A stretch of DNA of 64,000 nt. Source: Bedellia somnulentella (lineage: Eukaryota; Arthropoda; Insecta; Lepidoptera; Bedelliidae). How positions within the stretch are numbered: the first letter of the stretch is position 1; the number at the start of each line of letters is the position of its first letter. Under the pieces are notes generated by a model. The model saw nothing but the letters and a program-made list of their open reading frames with translations, made no database searches and was not told where the DNA came from. The position numbers were made by a program, and so were the translations under genes. Shown piece by piece: positions 51,901 to 58,952 of this stretch. The DNA lies in the NCBI GenBank assembly GCA_963576735.1, contig OY755177.1, positions 310,001-374,000 on the forward strand, read 5' to 3'.

Positions 51901-54183
51901 CACGTTTCGGATCATGTATATCTAGCTTAACTACTCTTTTATGGGATTTAAAGTCGTGAGTATGGGCCTGTACGAGACCATGCAGGACGTTTAAACTTCC
52001 CACAAGGTGGAACGAGACTTAGTCTAGATTGTTGGAATCTGATGGATGAGTGCAGCACAAGATTGTGGGAGGATTATGTCTAGAAGTATATGTCTCTGAA
52101 TTTTTGAGGAGAGTTGGGTAAAAACAGTATAGCAAATAAAGCCAATGTGTGTTGCCAGTCATCACAGAGACGTGGCCTCTTACAATGGGCCTCATTAGAA
52201 TGCTCCGAGTCACCCAAAGGGCAATGGAGAGGGCTATGTTAGGAGTTTCACTACGCGATTGAATCCGCAACGAGGAGATCCGTAGAAGAACCGGGGTCTC
52301 TGATATAGCCCGAAGAATTGCAAAACTGAAGTGGCAATGGGTAGGGCATATTAACCGACGAATTATTATATAACCGACAGCCGCCGTTGCGGCTCGAAGG
52401 TTCTGGAGTGGCGGCCACGTACAGGACGACGCAGTGTCGGTAGGCCTCCCACAAGGTGGACCGACAACTTGGTCAAGGTCGCGGGAAGCCGATGAATGAC
52501 GGCAGCACAAGACCGGTCGTTGTGGAGATCATTAAGGGAGGCCTATGTCCAGCAGTGGATGTCTATAGGCTGATGATGATGATGATGATGATGATTAAAT
52601 AAGGCCAAAAACAGATGATCATAAGTTAAAATAAGATAGACTTAACATTAAATAGAAAGAGTATTAAACTAGGAAAATGAAACATAAAAACTAAAACAAT
52701 AATATAATTATGAAGATGATGAGTATTACAGAAAAAAACTCATTACTAACAAAAATCTGAGTTAGGAGTGAAAATAAAAACTCTTTAGCTCAAATAAAGA
52801 GCATCCATTTTCACAGATCATAATTAACACTACCAGGGTTTTGGCAAGTTGATACGAAAGATTTGGCAAACATTTCCTCATTATAAATAAATGTACACAA
52901 TAATTATAAATGGAATATGTTACTAATTGCATTAGAAATTAAGAAATAACTTTCCAACCCACAAACATTTCTCTAATTTTATCAGTCATTTATCATATTG
53001 CTATAATTACAAACTCACTGAAAAACTTGCTGGTATAAATATCTCAAATTGTATTTACAAAATTATATAAAAATAAAATCTGTTTCCATTCAACCCATTT
53101 AATGGAGGAGATTGCTTAAAGTGATAAAACTGCCCATTGTATTTTTACTTAATATTTTTATTTATGTTGCATGTTAAAATTTAGATTTTTGCAATTATGT
53201 TTTTTATTTTTTTTCTGGCTGTATTTGCAATCAGGTTTATGACTATAAGCAGATGAGATGGTGGTTTAATCTTGTTTTTGGGGACTTCTCCACTAAGAAC
53301 TCTACCTAGCCTACACCTAACCATACAGATCAAAAATATATCTACAAATACTATTACTTATTATAGATTCACAGTTGACATCCCAAAATGGGTAGGCAGG
53401 GTTTTGTTCATCAATTAGTGTCAAGTTATCAAGCCTCATTGTCAGAAGGCAGGTGAGTAAGGTGATAAATTATATGGGGATAGCAATATTGCCTATCAAT
53501 CATTTAAATTTTTCATAACACAGGAATATTTTGTCACTAGTTTATTTAATTAGACAACATCCATGGTCTAGTATGTATTTTTCATATAGACTAGGATCTG
53601 GATGAGGAGGTCATGAATTTTAAATCCCATAATTAAATCCCACTTGAAGCATTTATTTGTATGATTAATACAAATTACTGTTCATTAGTTTTAGATGTTA
53701 TTTAATTTAATATATTGTTGAGTCATTATCCTTTACCACAGATCATTATAACTTTCCAGGGTCTTACTTAATATGTGTAATATGTTTATTATTTATTATT
53801 TTACTTTAACCTTGTCTTTCACCCTCAGATAGATGGAATAACATGACATACTTACAGGTTTCCATCCTAAGGGTACATAACCAGGGCCCGCTAACACTGT
53901 TTGCAAGTAATAGTAGAGTGTTTTAGCTGCTAGAATGAGGAAAACACCCATATTGATAGCACCACTGAGTGAATCTCCTGGCGGCCAGTACATACTTAGT
54001 AAATGTACCATTGCCCATGTTATTACTTTTATTATGCCTGTAAAATAAAGATGTTAATTGAATTCAAGTCAAAAGATTGATATTGAATTCCTAGCCAGAA
54101 ATAACAATATCAACAGTATCCCTACCGAAAACAACGAGCGGTCCCCATGATATCAATCTTCGAAACGGCAACAAAGATGACAT
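21783..54183 (-). CDS. ZDHHC6: ZDHHC6-like S-acyltransferase, complete eight-exon gene
   Basis: Integral membrane protein acyltransferase that transfers palmitate to protein cysteines; vertebrate ZDHHC6 acts at the ER. Exons on the - strand: 54183-54126, 54037-53856, 51642-51558, 49670-49543, 31863-31678, 30572-30366, 29157-28970, 21900-21783. Phases match throughout and give 383 residues (human ZDHHC6 has 413). Features in order: start MSSLLPF, a WGPLVVFG first membrane segment, a second membrane segment, GPGYVPLGW before the domain, the CRD with CTECRGYKAPRSHHCRKC and catalytic MDHHCPW (C120), two more membrane segments, RNRTSIEDW (TTxE-type motif), FVFPYDLG, and a C-terminal SH3-like region ending WLFGEK and RGWFP. 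These last blocks separate ZDHHC6 from other DHHC proteins. No C-terminal KKxx-type tail is present (it ends KYKPD). The gene is stretched to 32 kb by transposons. Confidence 0.94.
21943..22300 (+). repeat. SINE family B, full-length, next to ZDHHC6 exon 8
   Basis: Head ACCGTGATAGCCCAGTGGG, B box GTTCAAATCC near 21995, tail CTCTGCCAACCCCTTCGGGG and GGCGTGAACG. It lies in intron 7 with its head only about 40 bp upstream of the exon 8 acceptor in gene direction. 22301-22985 beyond it is AT-rich with nothing identified. Confidence 0.88.
22986..23805. mobile_element. Foldback DNA element with GACAA/TTGTC subrepeats
   Basis: Inverted arms at 22986-23230 and 23490-23805. The right outer end, read inward, is GGGCCTTGTTTAACAAAACT; the left arm has TTGAATAAAACTGACAA. 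Each arm is built of units of about 65-87 bp that carry a TTTAATAAA core and many GACAA or TTGTC words. The 260-bp middle has an antisense 60-residue frame that I cannot identify. The superfamily is unclear. Confidence 0.65.
24050..24476 (+). repeat. Left LTR-like block of the BEL/Pao element
   Basis: Shares 427 bp with the right LTR and ends at TTACA. Upstream of about 24050 the sequence is unrelated to the right LTR's U3, so the left boundary is not defined. Confidence 0.7.
25393..26032. mobile_element. Non-autonomous hAT-type DNA element
   Basis: 640 bp with inverted ends CACTGATCGGAGTAGGTAGA (left) and CAGTGATCGGAGTAGGCAGA (right, read inward). It is flanked by a perfect 8-bp duplication ATCATGAC at 25385-25392 and 26033-26040. 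An 8-bp duplication with CAxTG ends is the hAT pattern. No transposase coding seen. It is inserted in the BEL/Pao element. Confidence 0.85.
26036..27350 (+). pseudogene. BEL/Pao gag remnant with CCHC knuckles
   Basis: The frame from about 26083 to 27000 carries a Pao-type gag (DUF1759-like) with the core LPKFSGDLTEWLSFW, LRSSMRDEAL and LLTRRYHNVRRL. A frame change near 26840-26900 leads into 26741-27349, where zinc knuckles CRYCKEPGHAVTAC and CYVCLGDHLQREC are seen, followed by CRICRGAHHPVLC. The likely start Met at 26036-26038 lies in the hAT target duplication. The gene is broken and is described as found. Confidence 0.8.
27530..28030 (+). pseudogene. BEL/Pao pol remnant (RNase H region)
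   Basis: Translates to WTDSKIVLSWLK and, after an in-frame stop at 27783-27785, WRHVPGELNPADCASRG, both typical of the Pao RNase H/connection region. Protease, RT and integrase are not seen. Confidence 0.7.
28050..28573 (+). repeat. Right LTR of the BEL/Pao element
   Basis: Starts TGTTCGCGCC directly after the purine-rich GGGGCGGGGGTA (polypurine tract) and ends CTAATTACA; 524 bp. Canonical TG...CA ends. Confidence 0.75.
28574..28969. other. Left part of ZDHHC6 intron 7 near exon 7
   Basis: AT-rich; ends of an A-tailed element are possible, since five ATAA units lie at 28808-28829. Nothing else is recognised. Confidence 0.4.
28970..29157 (-). CDS. ZDHHC6: ZDHHC6 exon 7 (I283-K344)
   Basis: 62 codons plus two bases. 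Contains IEQKAQKCMKRSRSRVYSC and the VGDVVRVTR core of the SH3-like region. Donor GTAAGT on the - strand. Confidence 0.92.
29405..29645 (-). repeat. Another tRNA-derived SINE remnant
   Basis: On the - strand 29642-29577 reads GACCGTGGCCGAATGGATAG (A box) and GCGGGTACGATCCCTGCTG (B box and T arm), a tRNA-like head unrelated to families B and C. The rest of intron 6 (29158-30365) holds at 29305-29345 a fragment related to the MITE at 61219-61399, and nothing else recognised. Confidence 0.55.
30366..30572 (-). CDS. ZDHHC6: ZDHHC6 exon 6 (I214-T282)
   Basis: 69 codons, phase 0 at both ends, with RNRTSIEDW (TTxE-type motif after the last membrane helix), FVFPYDLGW and TWTVREGCGVYDLT. These blocks match ZDHHC6 rather than other DHHC enzymes. 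The frame runs on past the donor GTGAG by chance. Confidence 0.94.
30664..31020 (+). repeat. Family A, two copies fused
   Basis: A family A copy to about 30850 runs, through a triplicated TTTTTAATTCCTTAGGAA, into a second 3' part (GATGCGGTTGG onward) ending in a GTATGT tail. Confidence 0.75.
31166..31412. mobile_element. MITE with 36-bp inverted ends
   Basis: 247 bp; the left end ATATCGCACCTCCGTTC and the right end GAACGGAGGTGCGATAT are perfect complements. The similarity continues through the CACAACTCAAA block. AT-rich middle without coding. The target duplication is ambiguous (AT or TA). Confidence 0.75.
31678..31863 (-). CDS. ZDHHC6: ZDHHC6 exon 5 (L152-Q213)
   Basis: 62 codons coding the luminal loop and fourth membrane helix (LGALFAVGLALGVVLAVGC). 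The loop is very Gln/Ser/Trp rich (SEQSGAQWSAQSGVQLSVQ). Acceptor TTTCTCCAG, donor GTGAGG. The jockey insertion begins 49 bp away in intron 4. Confidence 0.92.
32566..33704 (+). pseudogene. Jockey ORF1 (gag-like), frameshifted
   Basis: Starts MAGNDIKNIMDRLAQLESMM after a long UTR. Low-complexity Pro/Ser/Asp follows, then a frame change near 32870 into a VYHIPVFIQGKAAWLN domain, another near 33236, then knuckles CHRCQLYGHSARNC and CVKCLGDHATPQC plus a CVLCKSVGHTGNY motif. RNA-binding nucleocapsid-like protein in the family. Confidence 0.8.
34024..34185 (+). pseudogene. Jockey ORF2 start, endonuclease N terminus
   Basis: Starts MATQSRIKPHSLNVAFFNAEG; LNVAFFNAxG is the AP-endonuclease first strand. 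It reads to DVFLVQ and is then cut by the LINE insertion at 34199. Confidence 0.75.
34199..34537 (+). mobile_element. LINE family L 3' end inserted in jockey ORF2
   Basis: Flanked by the 13-bp duplication AATCCCAATATAT (34186-34198 and 34538-34550). This 339-bp 5'-truncated insert defines the family's exact 3' end: CTCTGCCTACCCCAATGGGA, GGCGTGAGTATATG and ATGT repeats, with no poly(A). Its coding part is uninterrupted and ends at SAYPNGN then stop. Confidence 0.92.
34551..35842 (+). pseudogene. Jockey ORF2 middle part (endonuclease end, RT start)
   Basis: Several frames in turn. 34921-35508 carries ELESDHRPVLLSLG (endonuclease SDHxP motif) and the linker. 35635-35842 carries the first RT blocks LRPRKAPGPDGLTNRVLK and FPDSWKDADVIGIFK. 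Stops and frameshifts occur near 34880 and 35508. Confidence 0.8.
35998..37060 (-). mobile_element. Dong/R4-type LINE copy 1, 3' part
   Basis: A 5'-truncated copy of about 1.06 kb covering the C-terminal region: CRACGRPGESLRHVISGC (CCHC motif) and PDIVVWDRSQSRVFLVDV (PD..VDV restriction-like endonuclease). Its 5' end stops at TIHNREVCN against an ATT repeat at 37061-37070. Confidence 0.88.
37071..37587 (-). mobile_element. Dong/R4-type LINE copy 2, extreme 3' end
   Basis: About 517 bp, truncated within LPEPILEN. The 3' end TTTTCCGAAA (on the - strand) abuts ATT units. A chimeric antisense frame at 36103-37362 runs from this copy's 3' region through the AAT repeat (as Asn residues) into copy 1; it is a read-through artefact. 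Confidence 0.88.
37602..40566 (-). mobile_element. Dong/R4-type LINE copy 3, longest copy
   Basis: About 2.97 kb. The long frame 40552-38312 has the RT blocks APNWKSPGPDGLHHYWLK, QYRPITCLCTIYK, GWIDYRKAFDSVPH, GIFQGDCLSP and the catalytic YMDDLKLYA box. A 1-base deletion near 38410 (GCAGCCATGC where sister copies have GCAGCCAATGC) shifts the frame, so the endonuclease lies in a separate frame (38213-37707). Confidence 0.9.
40581..43462 (-). mobile_element. Dong/R4-type LINE copy 4, nonsense mutation
   Basis: About 2.88 kb. The frame 43385-41049 is 778 codons and contains the full RT and CCHC motif. It ends at a TGA replacing a CGA (Arg) codon found in the sister copies, just before the endonuclease (41003-40686). 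Confidence 0.9.
43476..45962 (-). mobile_element. Dong/R4-type LINE copy 5, open RT-endonuclease frame
   Basis: About 2.49 kb, 5'-truncated at the GQRPEKADVVAFW region. The frame stays open from the truncation through RT (YMDD), CCHC and the PD..VDV endonuclease to the stop at 43581, with at least 751 codons from the first Met. It is the least damaged copy and probably the youngest. Followed by an ATT repeat at 45963-45980. Confidence 0.9.
46165..46454 (+). mobile_element. LINE ORF2 C-terminal fragment with poly(A)
   Basis: The frame reads PRFKTNYRKNSFIVRASKII to a TAG stop at 46381-46383. A short 3' UTR and A14 at about 46441-46454 follow. The VPR..TNY.K.SF.VR.....N block is the usual C-terminal end of CR1/jockey-group LINEs. 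Clade not resolved. Confidence 0.65.
46455..47142. other. Right arm of the Transib-like element
   Basis: AT-rich; five AAAAT units at about 46608-46634; otherwise unidentified. It ends in the inverted terminus CCACAGTG. Confidence 0.5.
47148..48681 (+). pseudogene. Jockey ORF2 C-terminal half (RT)
   Basis: Picks up the RT at SYRPISLLSSLGKIYERL. Continues with FFDVAKAFDKVWH, GVPQGSTLSP and the catalytic box LFADDTLLY, then the thumb KTKYLGIVFDSRLRW. This half has one uninterrupted frame that runs through the A-rich tail into flanking DNA (stop at 48713-48715). Confidence 0.88.
48693..49542. other. ZDHHC6 intron 4, right end
   Basis: Nothing recognised. GGAGGTTGTAGCGGCGCGC at 48706-48724 looks like a polypurine tract followed by an LTR start, but no second LTR was found. 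Confidence 0.4.
49543..49670 (-). CDS. ZDHHC6: ZDHHC6 exon 4, catalytic DHHC (G110-V151)
   Basis: Completes C109 and adds 42 codons with MDHHCPWVSTCVGHANHGYF: the DHHC active site (C120 acyl-accepting) and the start of the third membrane helix. Donor GTAAGT. Confidence 0.96.
49870..50110 (+). repeat. Family A copy
   Basis: Starts TAGTACCGGCTTAGAATAGC, ends with four GTAT units; the tail hairpin region is CTCGGGCTACCCCTTCTAGG. Confidence 0.8.
50173..51185 (-). mobile_element. Helitron, antisense, with a nested jockey tail
   Basis: On the - strand it ends GAAGCCGGGGCGGGTCGCTAG (T follows), the common lepidopteran-type Helitron terminus. Its start near 51185 has ACATAGTATAAAACAAAGTC. A jockey fragment interrupts it at 50363-50608. 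No Rep/helicase frame. Confidence 0.75.
50363..50608 (-). mobile_element. Jockey 3' end fragment with target duplication
   Basis: Antisense; poly(T) at 50363-50380. Related to the 3' end of the large jockey element (the GGCCGCAGGGCCAGCAGCAC and GTCGGTAAAAGTCCGACATA regions). Flanked by GGCGAAGCGC at 50353-50362 and 50609-50618. Contains a 24-bp tandem duplication at about 50559-50606 (GTGTACCTAAGCTAAGTCGG). Confidence 0.8.
51558..51642 (-). CDS. ZDHHC6: ZDHHC6 exon 3 (D81-K108)
   Basis: 28 codons plus one base of C109. Codes the first zinc-binding half of the cysteine-rich domain, CTECRGYKAPRSHHCRK. Acceptor TTTTTCCAG, donor GTAAGT. Confidence 0.95.
51755..51966 (+). repeat. Old family A copy
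   Basis: Diverged: GGTTGGAGATTCTTCACCAA, then TTTATGGGATTTAAAGTCGTGAGTATG. Lies just after a ZDHHC6 exon in intron 2. Confidence 0.55.
51970..52600 (+). mobile_element. RTE LINE 3' ends with GAT-repeat tail
   Basis: Two overlapping degenerate 3' ends. The better one, about 52190-52600, translates to a RT C terminus with IAKLKWQWVGHI and ends in seven GAT units. An older one lies at 51970-52110 (CCCACAAGGTGG repeated). The WQWxGH block and a GAT tail are typical RTE features. Confidence 0.75.
52601..53855. other. ZDHHC6 intron 2, remainder
   Basis: AT-rich, no coding or repeat family recognised. Confidence 0.6.
53856..54037 (-). CDS. ZDHHC6: ZDHHC6 exon 2 (G20-P80)
   Basis: Completes G20 and adds 60 codons: the rest of membrane helix 1, MYWPPGDSLSGAIN, helix 2, and GPGYVPLGWKP, the conserved segment before the cysteine-rich domain. 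Acceptor TTTTACAG. Confidence 0.94.
54126..54183 (-). CDS. ZDHHC6: ZDHHC6 exon 1 (M1-F19)
   Basis: Start ATG at 54183-54181, 19 codons plus one base, reading MSSLLPFRRLISWGPLVVF. The frame and the RL..WGP block fit the family. Donor GTAGGG after G54126. Intron 1 is only 88 bp. No TATA box was seen in the 300 bp upstream (54184-54500). Confidence 0.85.
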
Positions 54184-54972
54184 GATTGATAACATTCAAC
54201 ACTTTTGATAAGGCCGATAAAGTGAAGGCAACTAGTGACTTAGCAGAAACAAACAATTTTACAACAAAAAAAATAAGTTGTAGGTTTCTGTGAAGACTTG
54301 ACAAATCAGGTAAACTTAAATCTTGCTCAGCTCAACGGAATGAAATTTAGTTGATTTGATAATCATGTTTGGTTTGATCCGACCAACATCGGTCCAACAA
54401 AACAGCTGATTCTCAATCGGAGAAGTGCGGTCGGTGCGATTCGAACCGAAGACAAATAGACCAATAATATGAAAGTCGCTTTACATTATGCGAATGTGCA
54501 ATGTCCAAGTCTAAACCCTATCGAATTCGATGTTTGATTGGCAAAAAACTTGGCTAGTGGATATAAATAAATTAAAAGGAAATATAATGAATCCATTTGG
54601 TATGGACTTTCATTGGGAAATCATGATTCACCTACTTGGTACTTGGTTAACAAATGATTAAGGCTTTATAAAAAAAAGTAATATTTCGGAACAATACTGA
54701 TTTCCCTAGTGAAGATAAATTTCGGAACGTAAATTATAATGATACCAGAAGTTTAATAGTCAAATTAAACTCTATTCTGAGAATTGTAAATGAAAGTTTC
54801 TCATACCATTCTAATGCTAAAAGTGATACGATTTACTCCAGAAACGGTTACGGATAGAAACATATAACGTATTATTTTGTTATGTCATGTTCAGAGTTAC
54901 CAATTTTAGCCCCACCTGTGCTTTCGCGTGATAGGGGCCGGTATAATGCCGTTATGCAAAACTATTGGCTCT

Positions 54973-55334
54973 TATAACATAACATCACATAAACGTTCAC
55001 GCCGAATATCCCCGAAGGGGTTGGCAGAGGTACTAATACTTCTGAACATCACGTGACGTTGTCACCTGGTGTTCAGAGTACCCACGTTTTGCATAGACAG
55101 TGTACTCACGTGATAGGGGGCAGGCCTATCGCCGTTTTGTACGAATACACTGTCACATGACTCTCAAACTCAGCCATGTGGGTTTCCTCACGATGTTTTC
55201 CCTCACCGTTAACAACCATGATAAATTAACCACACATATGTCTTTAGAAAAGACAAATTGGTGTAGGCCCGACCCAGGATTTGAACACTAGTCGTTTGCA
55301 CGATAACCGAGTGTTCTACCCACTGGGCTATCAC
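54973..55334 (-). repeat. SINE family B, full length
   Basis: Same layout as the 12330-12700 copy, with the head TGATAGCCCAGTGGGTAG at the right and a TTATG-type tail at the left. Downstream of the ZDHHC6 start on the + side; 54184-54972 shows nothing else recognised. Confidence 0.88.
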
Positions 55335-55491
55335 TGGGTTATCATTATAATTAGTACTGTAATTTATCATAAATTTATTTCATCGAAACATAACAGTCTT
55401 AACTACCAAATAATTTATTTATGATTACAAGAGAAGCCTGAATTGCGTAAATTGTCCGTCTTAATAAACATTATTGTAGTGGTGAATGGAA

Positions 55492-55722
55492 TATCATAAC
55501 ATAAACGTTCACGCCGTTTATCCCCGAAGGGGTTGGCAGAGGTACCAATACTCCTGAACTCACATGGCAAGCGCCATCTAGTTTCCAGAGAAGGTACCCA
55601 CGTTTTGCTTAGACAGTGTACTCACGTGATAGGGGGCAGGCCTATCGCCGTTTTGTACGAATACACTGTCACATGACTAAGTACAACTCAGCCATGTGGG
55701 TTTCCTCACGATGTTTTCCCAA
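55492..55722 (-). repeat. SINE family B, 5'-truncated
   Basis: 3' two-thirds only (tail hairpin CCCCGAAGGGG at 55522, body to CGATGTTTTCCC), truncated before the tRNA head as expected for incomplete reverse transcription. Confidence 0.85.
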
Positions 55723-56523
55723 CATCAATAACAAACCTTATCTTGTTTGTAAGACAAGCGAACACGGGTGCATCCCATTAGTTCTGAACTGAACTGTTGG
55801 GGCACTTTTGATGCTTCCGAATTTCATCCCAACGGTTCTATATGGAACTGTAGTAGAACTGTAGTTTTAGCCGCTATTTTACTTGTGGCATATTTTTGTA
55901 TATATATATATATATTTTTCGATTATTTGATAATATAAAATTTAATTAGTAAAAATAGTAAATTTATTTTGATGTAAATACACTTCTTATAAAATGATCA
56001 AATTATTAGACTACTCGGTGGCTCTTATAGAAAACCCACATGACTTAGTAATTCTTATTTGTTCCTCTTACTTAACAACAACAGCCCTGATTAATGAACC
56101 AAACAAATGACTTTAGAAATACATAGAGAAGAAGGTTCAATTAAAAAATTATTTCAAACTGAATCCTCATTCCACATAGCTAATTAATAATATGCATATA
56201 ATATAATGTTTATATAGATCCTGACCGATTTCGGCCACAACAACCGGGATCTGGCTACTGAGAACGTCGGACACGCTCTCTCATGTGACTGACATAGCTG
56301 ATCTTTGCAACGAATGTTTCATGACAGATGCTGCAAGTCCGCACCCCTCCAAAATAGTTATAATTGATTCGCAATGTTAACACGCGGAGACAAAGATGAA
56401 GGGAATGTTGTAAATGAAACAGTCAGATATTTCTTCTTCTTACCTTAGTGAGTTACTAATACCGTATACAAAATGAAACTTCGACAATGGGTAGAACACG
56501 TAGAACAGTAGAACATTTAAAAT
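55723..56523. other. Unannotated intergenic stretch
   Basis: AT-rich, with a short TA microsatellite near 55897-55912. No gene seen. Confidence 0.5.
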
Positions 56524-56853
56524 ACGACATGATATTCCAATGGGTAGAACACCCACTTGTAAACAGACAGGCGTGAGTTCAATTCCCGGATCGGGCCTAC
56601 ACCAATTTTTCGTTTCTAACATCATATGTGTGGTTAATTTATCATGGTTGTTAACGGCGAGGGAAAACATCGTGAGGAAACCCACATGGCCGAGTTGTAT
56701 TTAGTAATGTGACAGTGTATTCGTACAAAAACGGCGATAGGCCTGCCCCCTATCACGTGAGTACACTGTCTAAGCAAAACGTGGATACCTACTTTGGACA
56801 CTAGGTGGCGCTGTCACGTGAAGTTCAGAAGTATTGGTACCTCTGCCAACCCT
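56524..56853 (+). repeat. SINE family B copy
   Basis: Head with CCAATGGGTAGAACACCC and B box GAGTTCAATTCCC; it stops at CTCTGCCAACCC, losing the hairpin and GGCGTGA end. Confidence 0.8.
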
Positions 56854-56939
56854 GTGTATATTGTATGATGAAAATATTATATTATTGAGCTATAGTTATT
56901 ATAGCCACACACCCTCTCAAATAATTTAATGTTTTTTGA

Positions 56940-57009
56940 CATGAATTCCTCATGTGGGGATTATTACTCATAAATAAAAGATGTTATTAAAGGAAAGAAA
57001 ATTTCGACA
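56940..57009 (-). repeat. SINE family C tail cut by the gap
   Basis: Antisense family C 3' part: CCTCATGTGGGGATTATTAC then AAAGGAAAGAAAATTTCGACA, the last bases matching the tRNA-like acceptor. The rest of the element falls in the gap. Confidence 0.7.
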
Positions 57010-57209
57010 NNNNNNNNNNNNNNNNNNNNNNNNNNNNNNNNNNNNNNNNNNNNNNNNNNNNNNNNNNNNNNNNNNNNNNNNNNNNNNNNNNNNNNNNNNN
57101 NNNNNNNNNNNNNNNNNNNNNNNNNNNNNNNNNNNNNNNNNNNNNNNNNNNNNNNNNNNNNNNNNNNNNNNNNNNNNNNNNNNNNNNNNNNNNNNNNNNN
57201 NNNNNNNNN
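57010..57209. other. Assembly gap (200 N)
   Basis: Run of exactly 200 N, probably a placeholder of unknown true size. The adjacent satellite starts in mid-array, so the missing sequence likely includes more satellite units. Confidence 0.95.
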
Positions 57210-58376
57210 CATATGCTGCTGCATGCGGGTAACGTCATAGTGTGGACACACATATACATACATACGTACATATACCGACCAGACATATGCTGCTGCACGC
57301 GGGTAACGTCGTAGTGTGGACACACATATACATACATACGTACATATACCGACCAGACATATGCTGCTGCATGCGGGGTAACGTCATAGTGTGGACACAC
57401 ATATACATACATACGTACATATACCGACCAGACATATGCTGCTGCATGCGGGTAACGTCGTAGTGTGGACACACATATACATACATACGTACATATACCG
57501 ACCAGACATATGCTGCTGCATGCGGGTAACGTCGTAGTGTGGACACACATATACATACATACGTACATATACCGACCAGACATATGCTGCTGCATGCGGG
57601 TAACGTCGTAGTGTGGACACACATATACATACATACGTACATATACCGACCAGACATATGCTGCTGCATGCGGGTAACGTCGTAGTGTGGACACACATAT
57701 ACATACATACGTACATATACCGACCAGACATATGCTGCTGCATGCGGGTAACGTCATAGTGTGGACACACATATACATACATACGTACATATACCGACCA
57801 GACATATGCTGCTGCATGCGGGTAACGTCGTAGTGTGGACACACATATACATACATACGTACATATACCGACCAGACATATGCTGCTGCATGCGGGTAAC
57901 GTCGTAGTGTGGACACACATATACATACATACGTACATATACCGACCAGACATATGCTGCTGCATGCGGGTAACGTCATAGTGTGGACACACATATACAT
58001 ACATACGTACATATACCGACCAGACATATGCTGCTGCATGCGGGTAACGTCGTAGTGTGGACACACATATACATACATACGTACATATACCGACCAGACA
58101 TATGCTGCTGCATGCGGGTAACGTCGTAGTGTGGACACACATATACATACATACGTACATATACCGACCAGACATATGCTGCTGCATGCGGGTAACGTCA
58201 TAGTGTGGACACACATATACATACATACGTACATATACCGACCAGACATATGCTGCTGCATGCGGGTAACATCATAGTGTGGACACACATATACATACAT
58301 ACGTACATATACCGACCAGACATATGCTGCTGCATGCGGGTAACGTCATAGTGTGGACACACATATACATACATAT
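57210..58376. repeat. 74-bp tandem satellite, about 16 units
   Basis: Units begin CATATGCTGCTGCATGCGGG and repeat every 74 bp with very few changes (one unit has an extra G near 57376). The main variable site is GTCATAG or GTCGTAG. Units 8-14 follow A,G,G,A,G,G,A, a 222-bp higher-order pattern. The array ends in CATATACATACATATACTCA. Confidence 0.97.
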
Positions 58377-58952
58377 ACTCACTTGCAGTCGCACGACGGC
58401 GCCGCCTACTGGTGCGATGTAGAGTGTGATCACCCTTAATCATTAGGAGCCTATTTTATTCAGAAAAAATATAAATTTACAGCTCTCCTGCCAAGTAACA
58501 ACATTGACAAAAAAACTACTCTTTCGAAGTCGAAAGCATAGAGAAATTTGGGCATGATTCCAAATCTATCCAAGTTTGCATTTGAGTCTATTATTTTTCC
58601 CACTGACTGAACTTCAACAGTTGTTACACTGTGTGCATTTCAAATTTCGATCATTATATACCAAAGATGCTGCACTCCATACAGTTTTATCGCACAAAAG
58701 TGGACCGCGAGAATGCCGAAACTGTTTGATTTTTTATTTTTTTTTACAATTATCGTCTATACCGCATTTATTTAAAACCTATTATTTATTGCAAGATCGA
58801 GCAGTCGACTGTTAGTGAAACAGCGCTTTTCATGTTTGGCCGGGCCGTTTTTCGTGCTTTGTTGGTGTATCTTTGGTATAAATGATCGAAGATTTCAAAC
58901 GAAATATTGTTAAAACCTCCTAAATATTAGAATTTGTCGTGTCCCCGTCCAG
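58377..58952. other. Stretch before the zinc-finger exon
   Basis: No exon or repeat recognised. An upstream zinc-finger exon could be expected on the + strand to the left but was not found between 54.3 kb and here. Confidence 0.4.

Noticed and set aside
54122..54304. A 60-codon antisense frame at the ZDHHC6 start
   Set aside because: It is in a different frame from the exon; the correct frame starts at the ATG at 54183 and gives the RLISWGP block with matching splice phase.
56987..58300. A 437-codon antisense reading frame
   Set aside because: It is the 74-bp satellite read through, and partly through N bases; repeats of a short Tyr/Cys-rich motif with no protein family.
57210..58376. CRISPR-like array
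   Set aside because: The whole 74-bp unit is conserved with no variable spacers, and the genome is eukaryotic.
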